Shown in pieces: positions 8,472 through 17,355 of a DNA stretch of 64,000 nt. The translations under genes and the position numbers were made by a program. How positions within the stretch are numbered: position 1 is the stretch's first letter; every line of letters begins with the position of its first letter. The stretch lies in assembly GCF_041321155.1 (NCBI RefSeq), contig NZ_JBGGWB010000001.1:1871501-1935500 (forward strand). Direction: 5' to 3'. This DNA comes from Sphingomonas sp. IW22. Lineage in GTDB: Bacteria > Pseudomonadota > Alphaproteobacteria > Sphingomonadales > Sphingomonadaceae. A model generated the notes under the pieces. It searched no databases, had not been told where the DNA came from, and was given only the letters and a program-made list of their open reading frames with translations.

Positions 8472-9742
8472 ACGGCGCGCACCCGGTCGACGAATGGCTG
8501 GGCCGGGCCGCCGACCGGCACGGCACACCCTGCTTCGTTTATTTCACCGCGCCGATCGAAGCGCGGCTCAATCATCTGGGCAGGGCGTTCGGCGGCCGTT
8601 TCAAGCTGAGCTACGCGGTAAAGGCCAATCCCAATCCGGCGCTGCTGGCATGGCTGGGCACCAAGGTGCCGTTGATCGACATATCATCCATCGGGGAAAT
8701 GCGGCTGGCGCTCAGCGCGGGGTGGGCGGCATCGCGGATCAGCTTTACCGGCCCGGCCAAGCGAGAGGCCGAACTGGCCGAAGCGATCGCGATGGGCATT
8801 GGCGAGCTGGTGATCGAAAGCCCCCGTGAAGCCGCTGCGGCGAACGCCATCGCGCGTTCGACCGGGCGACGACAGGATGTGGTGATCCGCATTACGCCCG
8901 ATCGCGTGCCGCGCGGGTTCGGGGACCATATGGCCGGGCGCCCGTCACCCTTCGGGATCGACGTCGAACAGACCGACGCCGCTCTGCCGCCGATCCTTGC
9001 GATGCAGAACCTCAACGTGCGCGGCTTCCACATCTATTCCGGGACGCAGTGCCTGCACGCCGATGCGGTCGTTGAGAATTACCGCAACTTCATCGCGCTG
9101 TTCGAGCGGTTGGCGGAACGGCACGGATTGACTCCTGACCGGCTGATATTCGGGTCGGGGCTGGGCATCCCATATCATGAAGGCGACGTGCCCATCGATC
9201 TGGACGCCGTTGCAGCGGGAATCGTGCCGGGCCTGGACGCGTTGCGCGCCAGCCCAAGGTTCGCGCGCGCGCGCTTTGCACTGGAACTGGGTCGATATCT
9301 GGTCGGTGAGGCAGGTTATTTTGTCACGCGCGTGGTGTCGGTCAAGCAGTCGCGCGGCAGCCGCATCGTGCTGTGCGACGGGGGCATGAACAATCATCTG
9401 CCGGCCAGCGGCATGTTCGGCATGGTGATCCGGCGGGCCTATCGCATGCACAAGGTCGGCGGTGGCGGTGACGTTGAAAAGGTCGACCTTGTCGGCCCGC
9501 TTTGCACGTCGATCGATCGCCTGGGCAGCGGCGTCGATCTGCCCCGGCTCGAACCGGGCGATCTGGTGGCGGTGCACAACAGCGGCGCCTATGGCCTGAG
9601 CGCAAGCCCCGTCCACTTCATTTCGCATCCCATGCCGACGGAACTGATGGTCGACGGGGAAGTGCTGCGCGCGGTGTCGCGCGATTGGACGTCCTGTCAC
9701 CAGCCCGCACTCGAAAGGACCGAGAGCCATGCCGCTGCTTGA
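8468..9742 (+). CDS. PLP-dependent fold-III decarboxylase, exosortase-A-associated type
   Basis: A 424-residue enzyme of the alanine-racemase-fold decarboxylase family, which includes diaminopimelate and ornithine decarboxylases. The PLP lysine is Lys52 in YAVKANPN. FHIYSGTQ and ELGRYLVGEAG line the cofactor site, and GPLCTSIDRL carries the conserved catalytic cysteine near the C-terminus. CDGGMNNHLPAS is also typical. In this setting it is not expected to be housekeeping LysA; it probably makes an amine or handles an amino acid used by the ligase/carrier pair, which is an inference. The start is the ATG overlapping the ACP stop; the frame is open upstream but the coupled start is clear. It overlaps the next gene by 14 bases. 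Confidence 0.87.
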   Translation: MNGAHPVDEWLGRAADRHGTPCFVYFTAPIEARLNHLGRAFGGRFKLSYAVKANPNPALLAWLGTKVPLIDISSIGEMRLALSAGWAASRISFTGPAKREAELAEAIAMGIGELVIESPREAAAANAIARSTGRRQDVVIRITPDRVPRGFGDHMAGRPSPFGIDVEQTDAALPPILAMQNLNVRGFHIYSGTQCLHADAVVENYRNFIALFERLAERHGLTPDRLIFGSGLGIPYHEGDVPIDLDAVAAGIVPGLDALRASPRFARARFALELGRYLVGEAGYFVTRVVSVKQSRGSRIVLCDGGMNNHLPASGMFGMVIRRAYRMHKVGGGGDVEKVDLVGPLCTSIDRLGSGVDLPRLEPGDLVAVHNSGAYGLSASPVHFISHPMPTELMVDGEVLRAVSRDWTSCHQPALERTESHAAA

Positions 9743-11144
9743 GAAGGCATCGGTCGCGGCGGACGTGGCGGCGATGCCGCTGTTCGACGAACCTTGCCAG
9801 CAGCGCAGTACCCGCAGCAAGGCCCACCGGCGCATGCAGCTGTATCTGACGATGATCGCGGCGGAGTGGCTGGCGATTCAGCTGGGTTTCAAGGTTGCCG
9901 CCTGGCTGCGTCCGGGCACGGGCTGGATGGAACTGGGCGAGCCGCTGCTCCTGTCGCTGGCGACCCTGCATGTCGCGCTCACCTTCCAGCTTGGCGGCTA
10001 TGGGGTGATGACGCTGCGGCGCTGGACGATGGGCCTGCGCATCGCGCTGAGCGCCCTGGCGCTTGCTGCCATGCTGGTGTTCGGCATCGGCTTTGCCTGG
10101 ACGCTGGCGGTCGATCTGTCGCGGATATATTTCATTTCCGGGGTGGCGGTGTCGGCAGTCGCAATCATTGGTGCGCGGGTCATGGTCCGCCTGCTGACAA
10201 GGCGGATGCTGGCGGATGGGCCGATCGAGGTCATCGTCATCACCGACGACCCGGCGAGTGTCACAACGCTGGGTTATCGGATCATCGACGCGCGCCGTTT
10301 TCGCGCCGTCTGCGACCTGGATAATCCCGACCTGCTGAACATGTTGGGCTGGACGATCTGTCGCGCCGACCGCGTCCTGTTGTCCTGCCAGGCCGCCGAT
10401 CGTGCTGCGTGGGTCACGGCGCTGAAAGGGTCGGGGATCGATGTCGAGCTGTTGCTGCCCGAACTCGAACCGCTGGGGATCCTAAGCATCGACCGGCATC
10501 GCGGCCGGCTGGCGGCATGTGTGTCGCGGCGCCAGTTGGCGCTTCGCGACCGGATTGCCAAGCGAATGTTCGATCTGGCGGTGGTCTTTGCCCTCCTGCC
10601 GCTGATGCTGATCGTGCTGATCGTCGTATCCTGCGCCATCAAGCTGGATGACGGTGGCCCTATCTTCTTCGTTCAACGGCGGATCGGCCAGGGCAATCGC
10701 TTTTTCGACCTCTACAAGTTCCGGACCATGCGGGCCGACCGGCTGGACCATGCCGGGGGCCGATCAACGATGCGCGCCGACCCGCGACTGACGCGGATCG
10801 GCGGGTTTCTGCGCCGCACCAGCATCGACGAACTGCCGCAACTGTTCAACGTGCTGATGGGCAGCATGAGCATCGTCGGGCCGCGTCCGCACGCGACCGG
10901 CTCCACCGCCGAGGATCAGCTTTTCTGGGCGGTGGACCGGCGATACTGGCTCCGCCACGCGGCCAAGCCCGGCTTGACGGGATTGGCGCAGGTGCGCGGT
11001 TTGAGAGGTGCGACCGATACGCGCGACGCAATCGTGCGCCGGATCCAGGCGGATCTTGAATATATCGCGGGCTGGTCCCTTTGGCGCGATATCCGGATCC
11101 TTGCAGCAACGGTGGGGGTGCTGGTCCATGTCAACGCATATTGA
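9729..11144 (+). CDS. Polyprenyl-phosphate sugar-1-phosphate transferase (WcaJ/PssY family)
   Basis: A 471-residue membrane enzyme. The N-terminal half has about four hydrophobic segments (roughly residues 38-150) and a nucleotide-binding-like middle. The C-terminal bacterial sugar-transferase domain begins with a membrane helix near 285, followed by [46 protein letters not shown] and [12 protein letters not shown]. The reaction is transfer of a hexose-1-phosphate from a nucleotide sugar to undecaprenyl phosphate, the first step of repeat-unit assembly. AAGGA lies about 10 bases before ATG 9729. The 3' end overlaps the methyltransferase gene by 17 bases. Confidence 0.92.
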   Translation: MPLLEKASVAADVAAMPLFDEPCQQRSTRSKAHRRMQLYLTMIAAEWLAIQLGFKVAAWLRPGTGWMELGEPLLLSLATLHVALTFQLGGYGVMTLRRWTMGLRIALSALALAAMLVFGIGFAWTLAVDLSRIYFISGVAVSAVAIIGARVMVRLLTRRMLADGPIEVIVITDDPASVTTLGYRIIDARRFRAVCDLDNPDLLNMLGWTICRADRVLLSCQAADRAAWVTALKGSGIDVELLLPELEPLGILSIDRHRGRLAACVSRRQLALRDRIAKRMFDLAVVFALLPLMLIVLIVVSCAIKLDDGGPIFFVQRRIGQGNRFFDLYKFRTMRADRLDHAGGRSTMRADPRLTRIGGFLRRTSIDELPQLFNVLMGSMSIVGPRPHATGSTAEDQLFWAVDRRYWLRHAAKPGLTGLAQVRGLRGATDTRDAIVRRIQADLEYIAGWSLWRDIRILAATVGVLVHVNAY

Positions 11145-12141
11145 AGGCTCTGGCGCGCATTGCGATGCCTGCGCGGCACCGCTGCGCTTTTGGTTGGCGA
11201 TGCCGATCGACGCAAAGAAGCAGGAGCCGACGCCGTTCGGGCGCATCCTGCGTTGCGACCGATGCGGCCTGGCAAGGTCGGCCGACATGCCCGAACCGGC
11301 AGAGGTCGGCGCTTTTTACGACCTTGCCGCCTATTACACCCATGGCGAAAGCCACATGACGCCGGTCGCCCCCAATCTGGCCGACCGGATATTGACGCGG
11401 CTGGCCTGGACAGTCGACCGCGCACGACCGTTCGACGTCGATGCGATCGCCGCCACGCTGAAGCCAGGCGCAAGCATTCTCGACATCGGGTGCGGCGATG
11501 GCGAAAAACTGGCGGCCTTTCGCCGTCACGGCTTCACGGTGCTGGGTGTCGACCCCGATCCGGGATCGAGAGCGTTCGTTGCATCGCAAGGGCTGCTCGC
11601 GCTCGACGGGACCGCCGAGGCACCGCCGGCCGAGCTTGCGGGCCATCGTTTCGACCTTGTCATCATGTCGCACGCGCTGGAGCATTGTATCGATCCCGCA
11701 CGCGCGCTGGCAACAATGCGCGGCCTGATGGCGCCCGACGGGATCGGGTATGTCGAGGTCCCGAACGCGGCGGCCCTGCATTTTGAGCGATTCCGGCAAT
11801 GTTCCGAGATGTTCGATGCGCCACGTCACCTATGGTTCTTCACGCCCGACGCGTTGTCCCGAATGGCGGCTGCGGCCGGACTTGGCATTTCGGACTGGCA
11901 TTATAACGGTTTCACCCGCCTGTTCTCACCCACATGGCGGGGTTGGGAATGCCAGATCCACGACCGGCTGGCCGAACGCGGTGCGGCAGCCGGATTGCGG
12001 CGACATTCGCGGTGGGAAAGCGCGCTGCTGCTGGCGCGCTCGGCACTTGCGCCGCCGGCGCGCAAATATGACTCGTTCGGCATTCTCGTCAGCCGGACGC
12101 CCAACGATCGCGAACATCAGGTCGAGCAGCCCGTTCGATGA
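11128..12141 (+). CDS. Class I SAM-dependent methyltransferase with N-terminal Zn-finger
   Basis: A 337-residue protein. The N-terminus carries two CxxC pairs (Cys12/Cys15 and Cys43/Cys46) that form a probable zinc finger, as in C-methyltransferase-type enzymes of sugar pathways. The SAM-binding motif is ILDIGCGDGEKL (about 117-128), with VLGVDPD as the second strand and a DLVIMSHALEH post-motif. This points to methylation of a sugar or polysaccharide component. The start is the ATG at 11128, inside the end of the transferase gene. The stop overlaps the wall-hydrolase ATG by 4 bases. Confidence 0.82.
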   Translation: MSTHIEGSGAHCDACAAPLRFWLAMPIDAKKQEPTPFGRILRCDRCGLARSADMPEPAEVGAFYDLAAYYTHGESHMTPVAPNLADRILTRLAWTVDRARPFDVDAIAATLKPGASILDIGCGDGEKLAAFRRHGFTVLGVDPDPGSRAFVASQGLLALDGTAEAPPAELAGHRFDLVIMSHALEHCIDPARALATMRGLMAPDGIGYVEVPNAAALHFERFRQCSEMFDAPRHLWFFTPDALSRMAAAAGLGISDWHYNGFTRLFSPTWRGWECQIHDRLAERGAAAGLRRHSRWESALLLARSALAPPARKYDSFGILVSRTPNDREHQVEQPVR

Positions 12142-13271
12142 TGGCGCTCCGGGCAACAGCCTGGGCAAAGAGCGGGGCGGTCGCGCTGCTGCTGGTGCTG
12201 CCGGGACCGCAACTGTCGTTGCGGCGCGCCGGGCCGGTTGCATCGTCTGGCATCACTTTTATGGGGGGGCGGGCGGCGGGATGGCGGCTGGCTGACGTGA
12301 GGGCGAGCCTCGCGCTCACCGCGCCCGGACCGAACGGCGCCTTGCCCATAGCAGCCATTCCTGCGCGCGTGGCGCCGCCATTTTTCCTTTCCGGCAGCCC
12401 GCTGGATCGGGAGCGCGCGGTCGATTGTCTTGCCGCTGCTGCCTATTACGAGGCGGGTCTCGATGCGCGGGGGCAGCGCGCGGTAATGCAAGTGGTCCTG
12501 AATCGGGTTCGCAGCCCGGCTTACCCGCGGTCGATATGCGGCGTCGTGTTTCAGGGGAGCGAACGGGCCACCGGCTGCCAGTTCACCTTTACCTGCGACG
12601 GTTCGATGGATAGGCGGCGTCCATCCCCGGCGGCATGGGCCGCTGCCCGCGCCCGCGCCGTCGCTGCGCTCAACGGGCCGGGCGATGAAAATGTCGGACA
12701 CGCGACCCATTATCACACCGACTGGGTCCACCCTCCGTGGAGCCGGGATCTGGATCAGGTGGCGGCGGTCGACACGCACCTGTTCTTTCAGGCGAATGCC
12801 CGGCGGCCCGGCAATTTTTCGGGCGCCTATGCCGCGGCTGAGCCGCTCGTCGCGCGCCTGTCGGTGCTGTCGGCATCGCATCGTCCGACCGGCGGCTATG
12901 TAGAGGCACTTGTGGAGCCGGTCGCGACTACCCCGCCGCCGCTGGATATAGCGGCGCTGATGCCTGAGCGGCTGCCGGATCGGTCCTCTGCGCCGGGGGC
13001 GGGCATTTTCCTCGTCTCCCTCAATGCCAGCGACCCGCCCGAGGCGTTCCATCGCCGCGCCACGACGCTTTGCCGCGGATTGGCCCAATGCAAGCTGATC
13101 GGGTGGACCGATCCGGACACCCCGCCAAGCGCCTTTCCGCTGCCGGGGCGGGCGATCGACGCAATCGCCTTCAGCTATAATCGCACGGGCAGCGGTGCGC
13201 CGGATGAAGCGCGCTGGGACTGCAAGCGTTTCCCGCGCCCGACCGCGACGGAGTGCCTGAACCGCAGCTGA
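12138..13271 (+). CDS. SleB-type cell-wall hydrolase
   Basis: A 377-residue protein. After a short hydrophobic N-terminus (about 9-24) comes the SleB/Hydrolase_2 core: CLAAAAYYEAGLDARGQRAV with the catalytic Glu, LNRVRSPAYPRSICGVVFQG, then a CQFTFTCDGS strand and ATHYHTDWVHPPW. Members cleave peptidoglycan, originally in spore cortex, and in proteobacteria they act in the envelope. Translational coupling to the polysaccharide genes suggests local wall remodelling for export, an inference. The C-terminal 120 residues are Pro-rich and without a recognised domain. ATG at 12138 is in the 4-base overlap. Confidence 0.82.
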   Translation: MMALRATAWAKSGAVALLLVLPGPQLSLRRAGPVASSGITFMGGRAAGWRLADVRASLALTAPGPNGALPIAAIPARVAPPFFLSGSPLDRERAVDCLAAAAYYEAGLDARGQRAVMQVVLNRVRSPAYPRSICGVVFQGSERATGCQFTFTCDGSMDRRRPSPAAWAAARARAVAALNGPGDENVGHATHYHTDWVHPPWSRDLDQVAAVDTHLFFQANARRPGNFSGAYAAAEPLVARLSVLSASHRPTGGYVEALVEPVATTPPPLDIAALMPERLPDRSSAPGAGIFLVSLNASDPPEAFHRRATTLCRGLAQCKLIGWTDPDTPPSAFPLPGRAIDAIAFSYNRTGSGAPDEARWDCKRFPRPTATECLNRS

Positions 13272-13420
13272 GCAGGCGGGGAGGGTGACGGCGATCCATT
13301 CACCGGTTGATCACGAATTTGTTGCCTAAAGGTGTGCCTGGGCCGTGCGATGCCGGATAGCCATCATGGGGACGCCATGACCCCAGCTCGTCCAAATTGC
13401 AGTCATATTGGATGTAGTTC

Positions 13421-13432
13421 TATCGAACGATA
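13421..13432. promoter_or_regulatory. Candidate operator: perfect inverted repeat
   Basis: TATCG-AA-CGATA is a perfect 5-base inverted repeat about 50 bases upstream of the cyclic-di-GMP gene, in a 200-base gap that has no other gene. It could be a regulator site or chance. No convincing -35/-10 pair was seen nearby. Confidence 0.2.
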
Positions 13433-13480
13433 ACCGTGCGTTTACGCCGCCGCCGGAACATTATCCCAAATCAAGGGAGC

Positions 13481-15814
13481 ATGGCGGTGTTCACCGTACT
13501 GGAATGTATTGCACGTCAGCATGACTGGAAGCTCGTTGCGCTTGCAGGGTCGATATGGGTGATCGGAAGCGTGGCGTTGTTTCTCTTGTTACGACGATCG
13601 ACAGACTGTGTCGAGTCGCGAAGGCGTCAATGGTTGGCGGTTGCAGCACTTTCGGCGGGTGTCGGCATTTGGGCAACCCATTTCGTGGCGATGCTCGCTT
13701 ACGACGGGAATCTGCCCCTGCATTTCGACGTCGGACCGACAATCCTGTCGGCGTTGGTGGCAATCCTGTTCTTCTGGGTTGCGCTGCTTTTGGTGGGTGC
13801 CCGTCCCACCGTGCGAAGCAGCATTCTTGCAGGGGCGATCGCGACCGGCGGCATCGGTGCAATGCATTTTATCGGCATGTCCGCAATCACCGCGCCCCAA
13901 TTGATACGATATGACTGGCTGCCCATCGCGATCTCTTTCGGGATCGTGTGGGCGCTGTTCGCGCTGGCGTTTGTCGGCTTTGGCGCCCTGGGCAGGACAA
14001 GCGGTATCGTTGTGCCGGCCATGTTGTCGGTGCTGGGCGTGATCGCGCTGCACTTTACCGCGATGTCGGCGACCACGCTGGTCCTGGACCCGACCCTGTT
14101 GCCAGCTACCGCGCGGGACCCGATCTGGATGGTGTCCGCGATCATGGCGGCAACGCTGGGCCTGATCCTGGTCGTGCTGGCGGGTGCCTTTCTGGACCGG
14201 ATGCTGACCGACCTGAAGGGTCTGACCGAAGCCACGCTGGAAGGGTTGGCGATCGTCAGTGACGGGGGGATCGTCGAAGTGAACCGGCGGCTGGCCGCGA
14301 TGCTGTGCGTGGATGGCGCCGATGTCATCGGAACCACGCCGTCGCGCTGGTTCGTCGCCGCCGATGGCCTTCCCATCGACGACGCGCGCGACCGCCCGGT
14401 CGAGGCATGCGTATCGGTTGCGATGCTGGAGGACCAATGGTTTGAAGTGGCGACGCATTCGATCGAGTATCGTGGCCGGTCCTGTCAGGTGCTGGCCGTG
14501 CGCGACCTGACCGAACGCAAGCGATTTGAACGGCGCATCCAGCATCTGGCATCGCACGACGCATTGACGCAATTGCCCAATCGCGGACATTTCACCCAGG
14601 CGCTGGAGGCGCGGGTCGGCGACCTGTCACAGCCCTTTGCGCTGATCGCCCTCGACCTGGATCGGTTCAAGGCGGTGAACGACATATTCGGCCATGCGGC
14701 GGGGGACGAGGTGTTGTGCCGCGTGACCAAGCTGTTGCGCGGCGCCGTGCGTGGCGAGGATCTGGTGGCACGGCTGGGCGGGGACGAGTTCGTCATCCTG
14801 GCATCGAACATCGATCCGACCGATGGCGCGCAGCAGTTGGCGCAACGCATCCTGCAGAGCTTTGCATCCGAAATGGACGTTTCGCGCGACCCGATGGCCG
14901 TCGGCGTCAGCATCGGCATTGCCGTATTCCCGCGCGACGGCAGCGACGCCGCGACGCTGCGACAAAATGCCGACATCGCACTGTACCGGGCGAAGGAAAG
15001 CGGGCGCGGACAGTTCCGCTTCTTCGACACGCAAATGGACATGCTGGTCCGTGAACGGCGCGAACTGGAACATGATCTGCGCCAGGCGATTGCCGGCAAC
15101 GAGTTCCATCTGGTGTTCCAGCCGCTGGTCTCGACCGCGCGCGGCGCTGTCATGGGGTACGAGGCGCTCTTGCGCTGGCATCATCCGGTTCGTGGGGAAG
15201 TGCCGCCCGACGTCTTCATTCCCATTGCAGAGGATACCGGCGCGATCGTGCCGATCGGCGAATGGGTGTTGAAGCAGGCGTGTCGCACAGCGGCCGGTTG
15301 GCCGGGGGGCATCGGCGTCGCGGTCAATGTCTCTCCCGTGCAGTTCCGGATACCCAATCTGCCTGCGGTGGTCGCCGCCGCGCTGGAGGAAAGCGGCCTA
15401 GCCCCCGAACGGCTGGAGCTGGAAGTGACCGAAAGCGCGTTCCTGCGGAGCAGGGACACCACGCTGGCGACGCTGCATGCGATCAAGGCGATGGGGGTGC
15501 GGGTCGCGATGGACGATTTCGGCACCGGCTATTCCTCGCTCAGCAACCTTCAGGCATTCCCGTTCGACAAGATCAAGATCGACCGCAGCTTCGTCTCGTC
15601 GGTCGAGGATGACGACGCCGCACGATCGATCGTGCGGGCAATCGTCGGCCTGGGCAAAAGCCTGAACCTGCCCGTCGTGGCCGAAGGCGTCGAGACTGAG
15701 GCGCAGCGGCTGATGGTGATGGAAGAGGGCTGCCCGCAGGCTCAGGGCTATCTGTTCGGCATGCCGTCAACCAACCCGGAAAGGAAGGCGGCGACGCTGC
15801 GGTCGGTGGGGTGA
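13481..15814 (+). CDS. MHYT-PAS-GGDEF-EAL cyclic-di-GMP turnover protein
   Basis: A multi-domain membrane signalling protein of about 777 residues. Seven hydrophobic segments with three metal-site motifs (ATHFVAM, AMHFIGM, ALHFTAM) form an MHYT sensor over the first 240 residues, followed by a PAS-like part. The cyclase domain has intact RLGGDEF (about 429), and the inhibitory-site motif RGED lies five residues before it. The phosphodiesterase domain has YEALLRWHHP, MDDFGTGYSS and AEGVET, all intact. Both activities are therefore possible. Position after the polysaccharide cluster suggests control of that pathway. AAGGGAG is very close to ATG 13481; GTG 13487 has better spacing and fits the family N-terminus. 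Confidence 0.88.
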   Translation: MAVFTVLECIARQHDWKLVALAGSIWVIGSVALFLLLRRSTDCVESRRRQWLAVAALSAGVGIWATHFVAMLAYDGNLPLHFDVGPTILSALVAILFFWVALLLVGARPTVRSSILAGAIATGGIGAMHFIGMSAITAPQLIRYDWLPIAISFGIVWALFALAFVGFGALGRTSGIVVPAMLSVLGVIALHFTAMSATTLVLDPTLLPATARDPIWMVSAIMAATLGLILVVLAGAFLDRMLTDLKGLTEATLEGLAIVSDGGIVEVNRRLAAMLCVDGADVIGTTPSRWFVAADGLPIDDARDRPVEACVSVAMLEDQWFEVATHSIEYRGRSCQVLAVRDLTERKRFERRIQHLASHDALTQLPNRGHFTQALEARVGDLSQPFALIALDLDRFKAVNDIFGHAAGDEVLCRVTKLLRGAVRGEDLVARLGGDEFVILASNIDPTDGAQQLAQRILQSFASEMDVSRDPMAVGVSIGIAVFPRDGSDAATLRQNADIALYRAKESGRGQFRFFDTQMDMLVRERRELEHDLRQAIAGNEFHLVFQPLVSTARGAVMGYEALLRWHHPVRGEVPPDVFIPIAEDTGAIVPIGEWVLKQACRTAAGWPGGIGVAVNVSPVQFRIPNLPAVVAAALEESGLAPERLELEVTESAFLRSRDTTLATLHAIKAMGVRVAMDDFGTGYSSLSNLQAFPFDKIKIDRSFVSSVEDDDAARSIVRAIVGLGKSLNLPVVAEGVETEAQRLMVMEEGCPQAQGYLFGMPSTNPERKAATLRSVG

Positions 15815-15839
15815 GGGGCGGCTAGTCGCCTGTCACCTC
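15808..15839. terminator. Hairpin between convergent genes
   Basis: GGTGA (15810-15814) pairs with TCACC (15833-15837). Inside that, GGCGG (15817-15821) pairs with TCGCC (15826-15830, one G-U) around a CTAG loop. It overlaps the end of the GGDEF-EAL gene and faces the convergent LuxR-type gene. There is no U-run on either strand, so a terminator role is only probable from position. Confidence 0.35.
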
Positions 15840-16911
15840 ATCGCAGCGCCTTGTTGAGATAAGCGACCAGTTCGCTTTCCCGATGGACGCCTGTTTTGCG
15901 GAAAACGGCCTTTAGTTGAGCGGCGACGGTTTCGGGCGCGGCCCCCCGGGCCTTTGCGATCGCCTCTCGCGATTGCCCTTGGCCGATGCGCAGGGCGATA
16001 TCCGCTTCGGCCCCGGTCAGGTCAAGCAGCGACCGCAGGAGATTGGCGTCATCCGGATGCAGGTCGCGGCTGGGACGCACGACCACCAGCGCCCGCGGCT
16101 CAAAGGCGAGGCTCCATTCGCGGCGCGGCAGCGCGAAAATCTCGCACCGGGCGGGGTCGTCGGCACCCAGCCAAAATCGCTCCGGATTATTGCCGCCGTG
16201 CGCCAGTGTTCGCGCGATCGCCGTCTGAAAGATCCGGTCGGCGGGCTTGTGCCGCAACCACAGGTTCCCGCGCGACAGGCAAAGCAGGTGCTGGCTGGAA
16301 AGCCATGTCTGCGCCGTTGCGGTCAGCGCGCCCACTCGCCCATGGCCGTCCAGGATGAAGGCGATACAATGCATGGATTCGAGCATTCCGGCGGCCATCT
16401 GTGCGCCTTGATGCTCAACCGCGCGCTGCATGCGGATCGCGGCCAGGACATGCGGCGCCGCCTTGGCAAAAACCGCCCTGTCCGCAGCCGTTGTGCACCC
16501 GTCCGCCTGTTTCCGAAGCGCCGCCATCCCGATGAAGATTCCGTCAGCCTGATGAAGGACGGTCTGGCAGCCAAATGGCAGGTCATAGTGTGAGGCAAAG
16601 TCGTCATATATCGCGCAGCGCATCTGTTTGCGAACGCGACGATAATCCCGCTCGCTGGAGACAACCAGCGGCGAGTCCGATGCCGCGATACGCCAGTTGA
16701 TATCGGGGTTCGCGCCGTCAATTTCGGCAAATCCCTCGATGAAGCCATCGGGGCAATCGGTGGTCCAGTTAAAGGGGATCGCGTTTGCGCCGCCGATGCC
16801 GATTACCTGCATGTGGCTGGACCGCGTCGCGCTGGCCAGTTGCTTCAGCGCATTGTCCCATCCGCCATCCTGAAACGGCGCGGACATGATCGCCGCCGCG
16901 GTATCACGCAT
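15838..16911 (-). CDS. LuxR-type helix-turn-helix transcriptional regulator
   Basis: A 357-residue protein. The last 60 residues form a LuxR/FixJ-type DNA-binding domain (LTGAEADIALRIGQGQSREA, then ETVAAQLKAVFRKTGVHRES). The N-terminal 290 residues resemble the sensor part of Sphingomonas LuxR-like regulators that lack a clear autoinducer-binding domain. No phosphoacceptor domain is seen, so the signal is unknown. It is convergent with the cyclic-di-GMP gene and divergent, across 444 bases, from the large lipoprotein gene, which is a candidate target. The first ATG at 16911 lacks a strong ribosome site. Confidence 0.78.
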   Translation of the reverse strand: MRDTAAAIMSAPFQDGGWDNALKQLASATRSSHMQVIGIGGANAIPFNWTTDCPDGFIEGFAEIDGANPDINWRIAASDSPLVVSSERDYRRVRKQMRCAIYDDFASHYDLPFGCQTVLHQADGIFIGMAALRKQADGCTTAADRAVFAKAAPHVLAAIRMQRAVEHQGAQMAAGMLESMHCIAFILDGHGRVGALTATAQTWLSSQHLLCLSRGNLWLRHKPADRIFQTAIARTLAHGGNNPERFWLGADDPARCEIFALPRREWSLAFEPRALVVVRPSRDLHPDDANLLRSLLDLTGAEADIALRIGQGQSREAIAKARGAAPETVAAQLKAVFRKTGVHRESELVAYLNKALR

Positions 16912-17355
16912 GTTTCACACCCCCTCGCGCGCCTGCCCACTCGGCCCGATGCTGACGCCCCCGCTGCATCGTCGCGAACATCTTCCCTAAATTCGTTACG
17001 ATCCGCTTTCCACGACGATTCCGCAGCACGTCGCGGCGACCCCCATTTTTCGCGGCATACCCTGTTCAGGGGACGCGCCACGGCGGTCCGCCCGATAGCA
17101 ATCCGGATGCAGCCCGTATGGTTGCCCGGCGTGGGGGCCGGAAACAGGGGGAGACGTGCAGTGAAGCATATGTGCTTCGTGCCGCAGGGGTTCACACGGG
17201 CAATTGGCGGGCGCGGGTGTTGCGCCGGATGCCATGCAAGCCCTGTGTCTGGTGACGCGAACTGCGACACCGGCAGGCGCTCAACCCAATATTGATGCCG
17301 TGCGCGGGCGGGCCTCAGGGCCGCTCTGCGCCATTTTCGAGAAAGATCGGAACCT
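16912..17355. other. 444-base intergenic region between divergent genes
   Basis: It lies between the LuxR-type gene and the lipoprotein gene. Open frames here lack ribosome sites and look non-coding. The region contains the candidate sigma-54 promoter listed at 17208-17224 and a small palindromic stretch GAAGCATATGTGCTTC (17163-17178). It probably holds promoters for both flanking genes; nothing else was recognised. Confidence 0.5.
17208..17224 (+). promoter_or_regulatory. Candidate sigma-54 (-24/-12) promoter
   Basis: GGGCGCGGGTGTTGCG matches the -24/-12 pattern TGGCACG-N4-TTGCW with GG (17210-17211) and GC (17222-17223) exactly ten bases apart. Three positions differ (T to G, A to G, W to G). 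It lies about 130 bases upstream of the lipoprotein start. A sigma-54 activator (prsR) is encoded in this window, but matches of this quality also arise by chance in GC-rich DNA. Confidence 0.3.

Noticed and set aside
16813..17295. 160-codon forward frame overlapping the start of the LuxR-type gene
   Set aside because: No ribosome site, low-complexity Arg/Ala-rich product, and half of it is antisense to a real gene.
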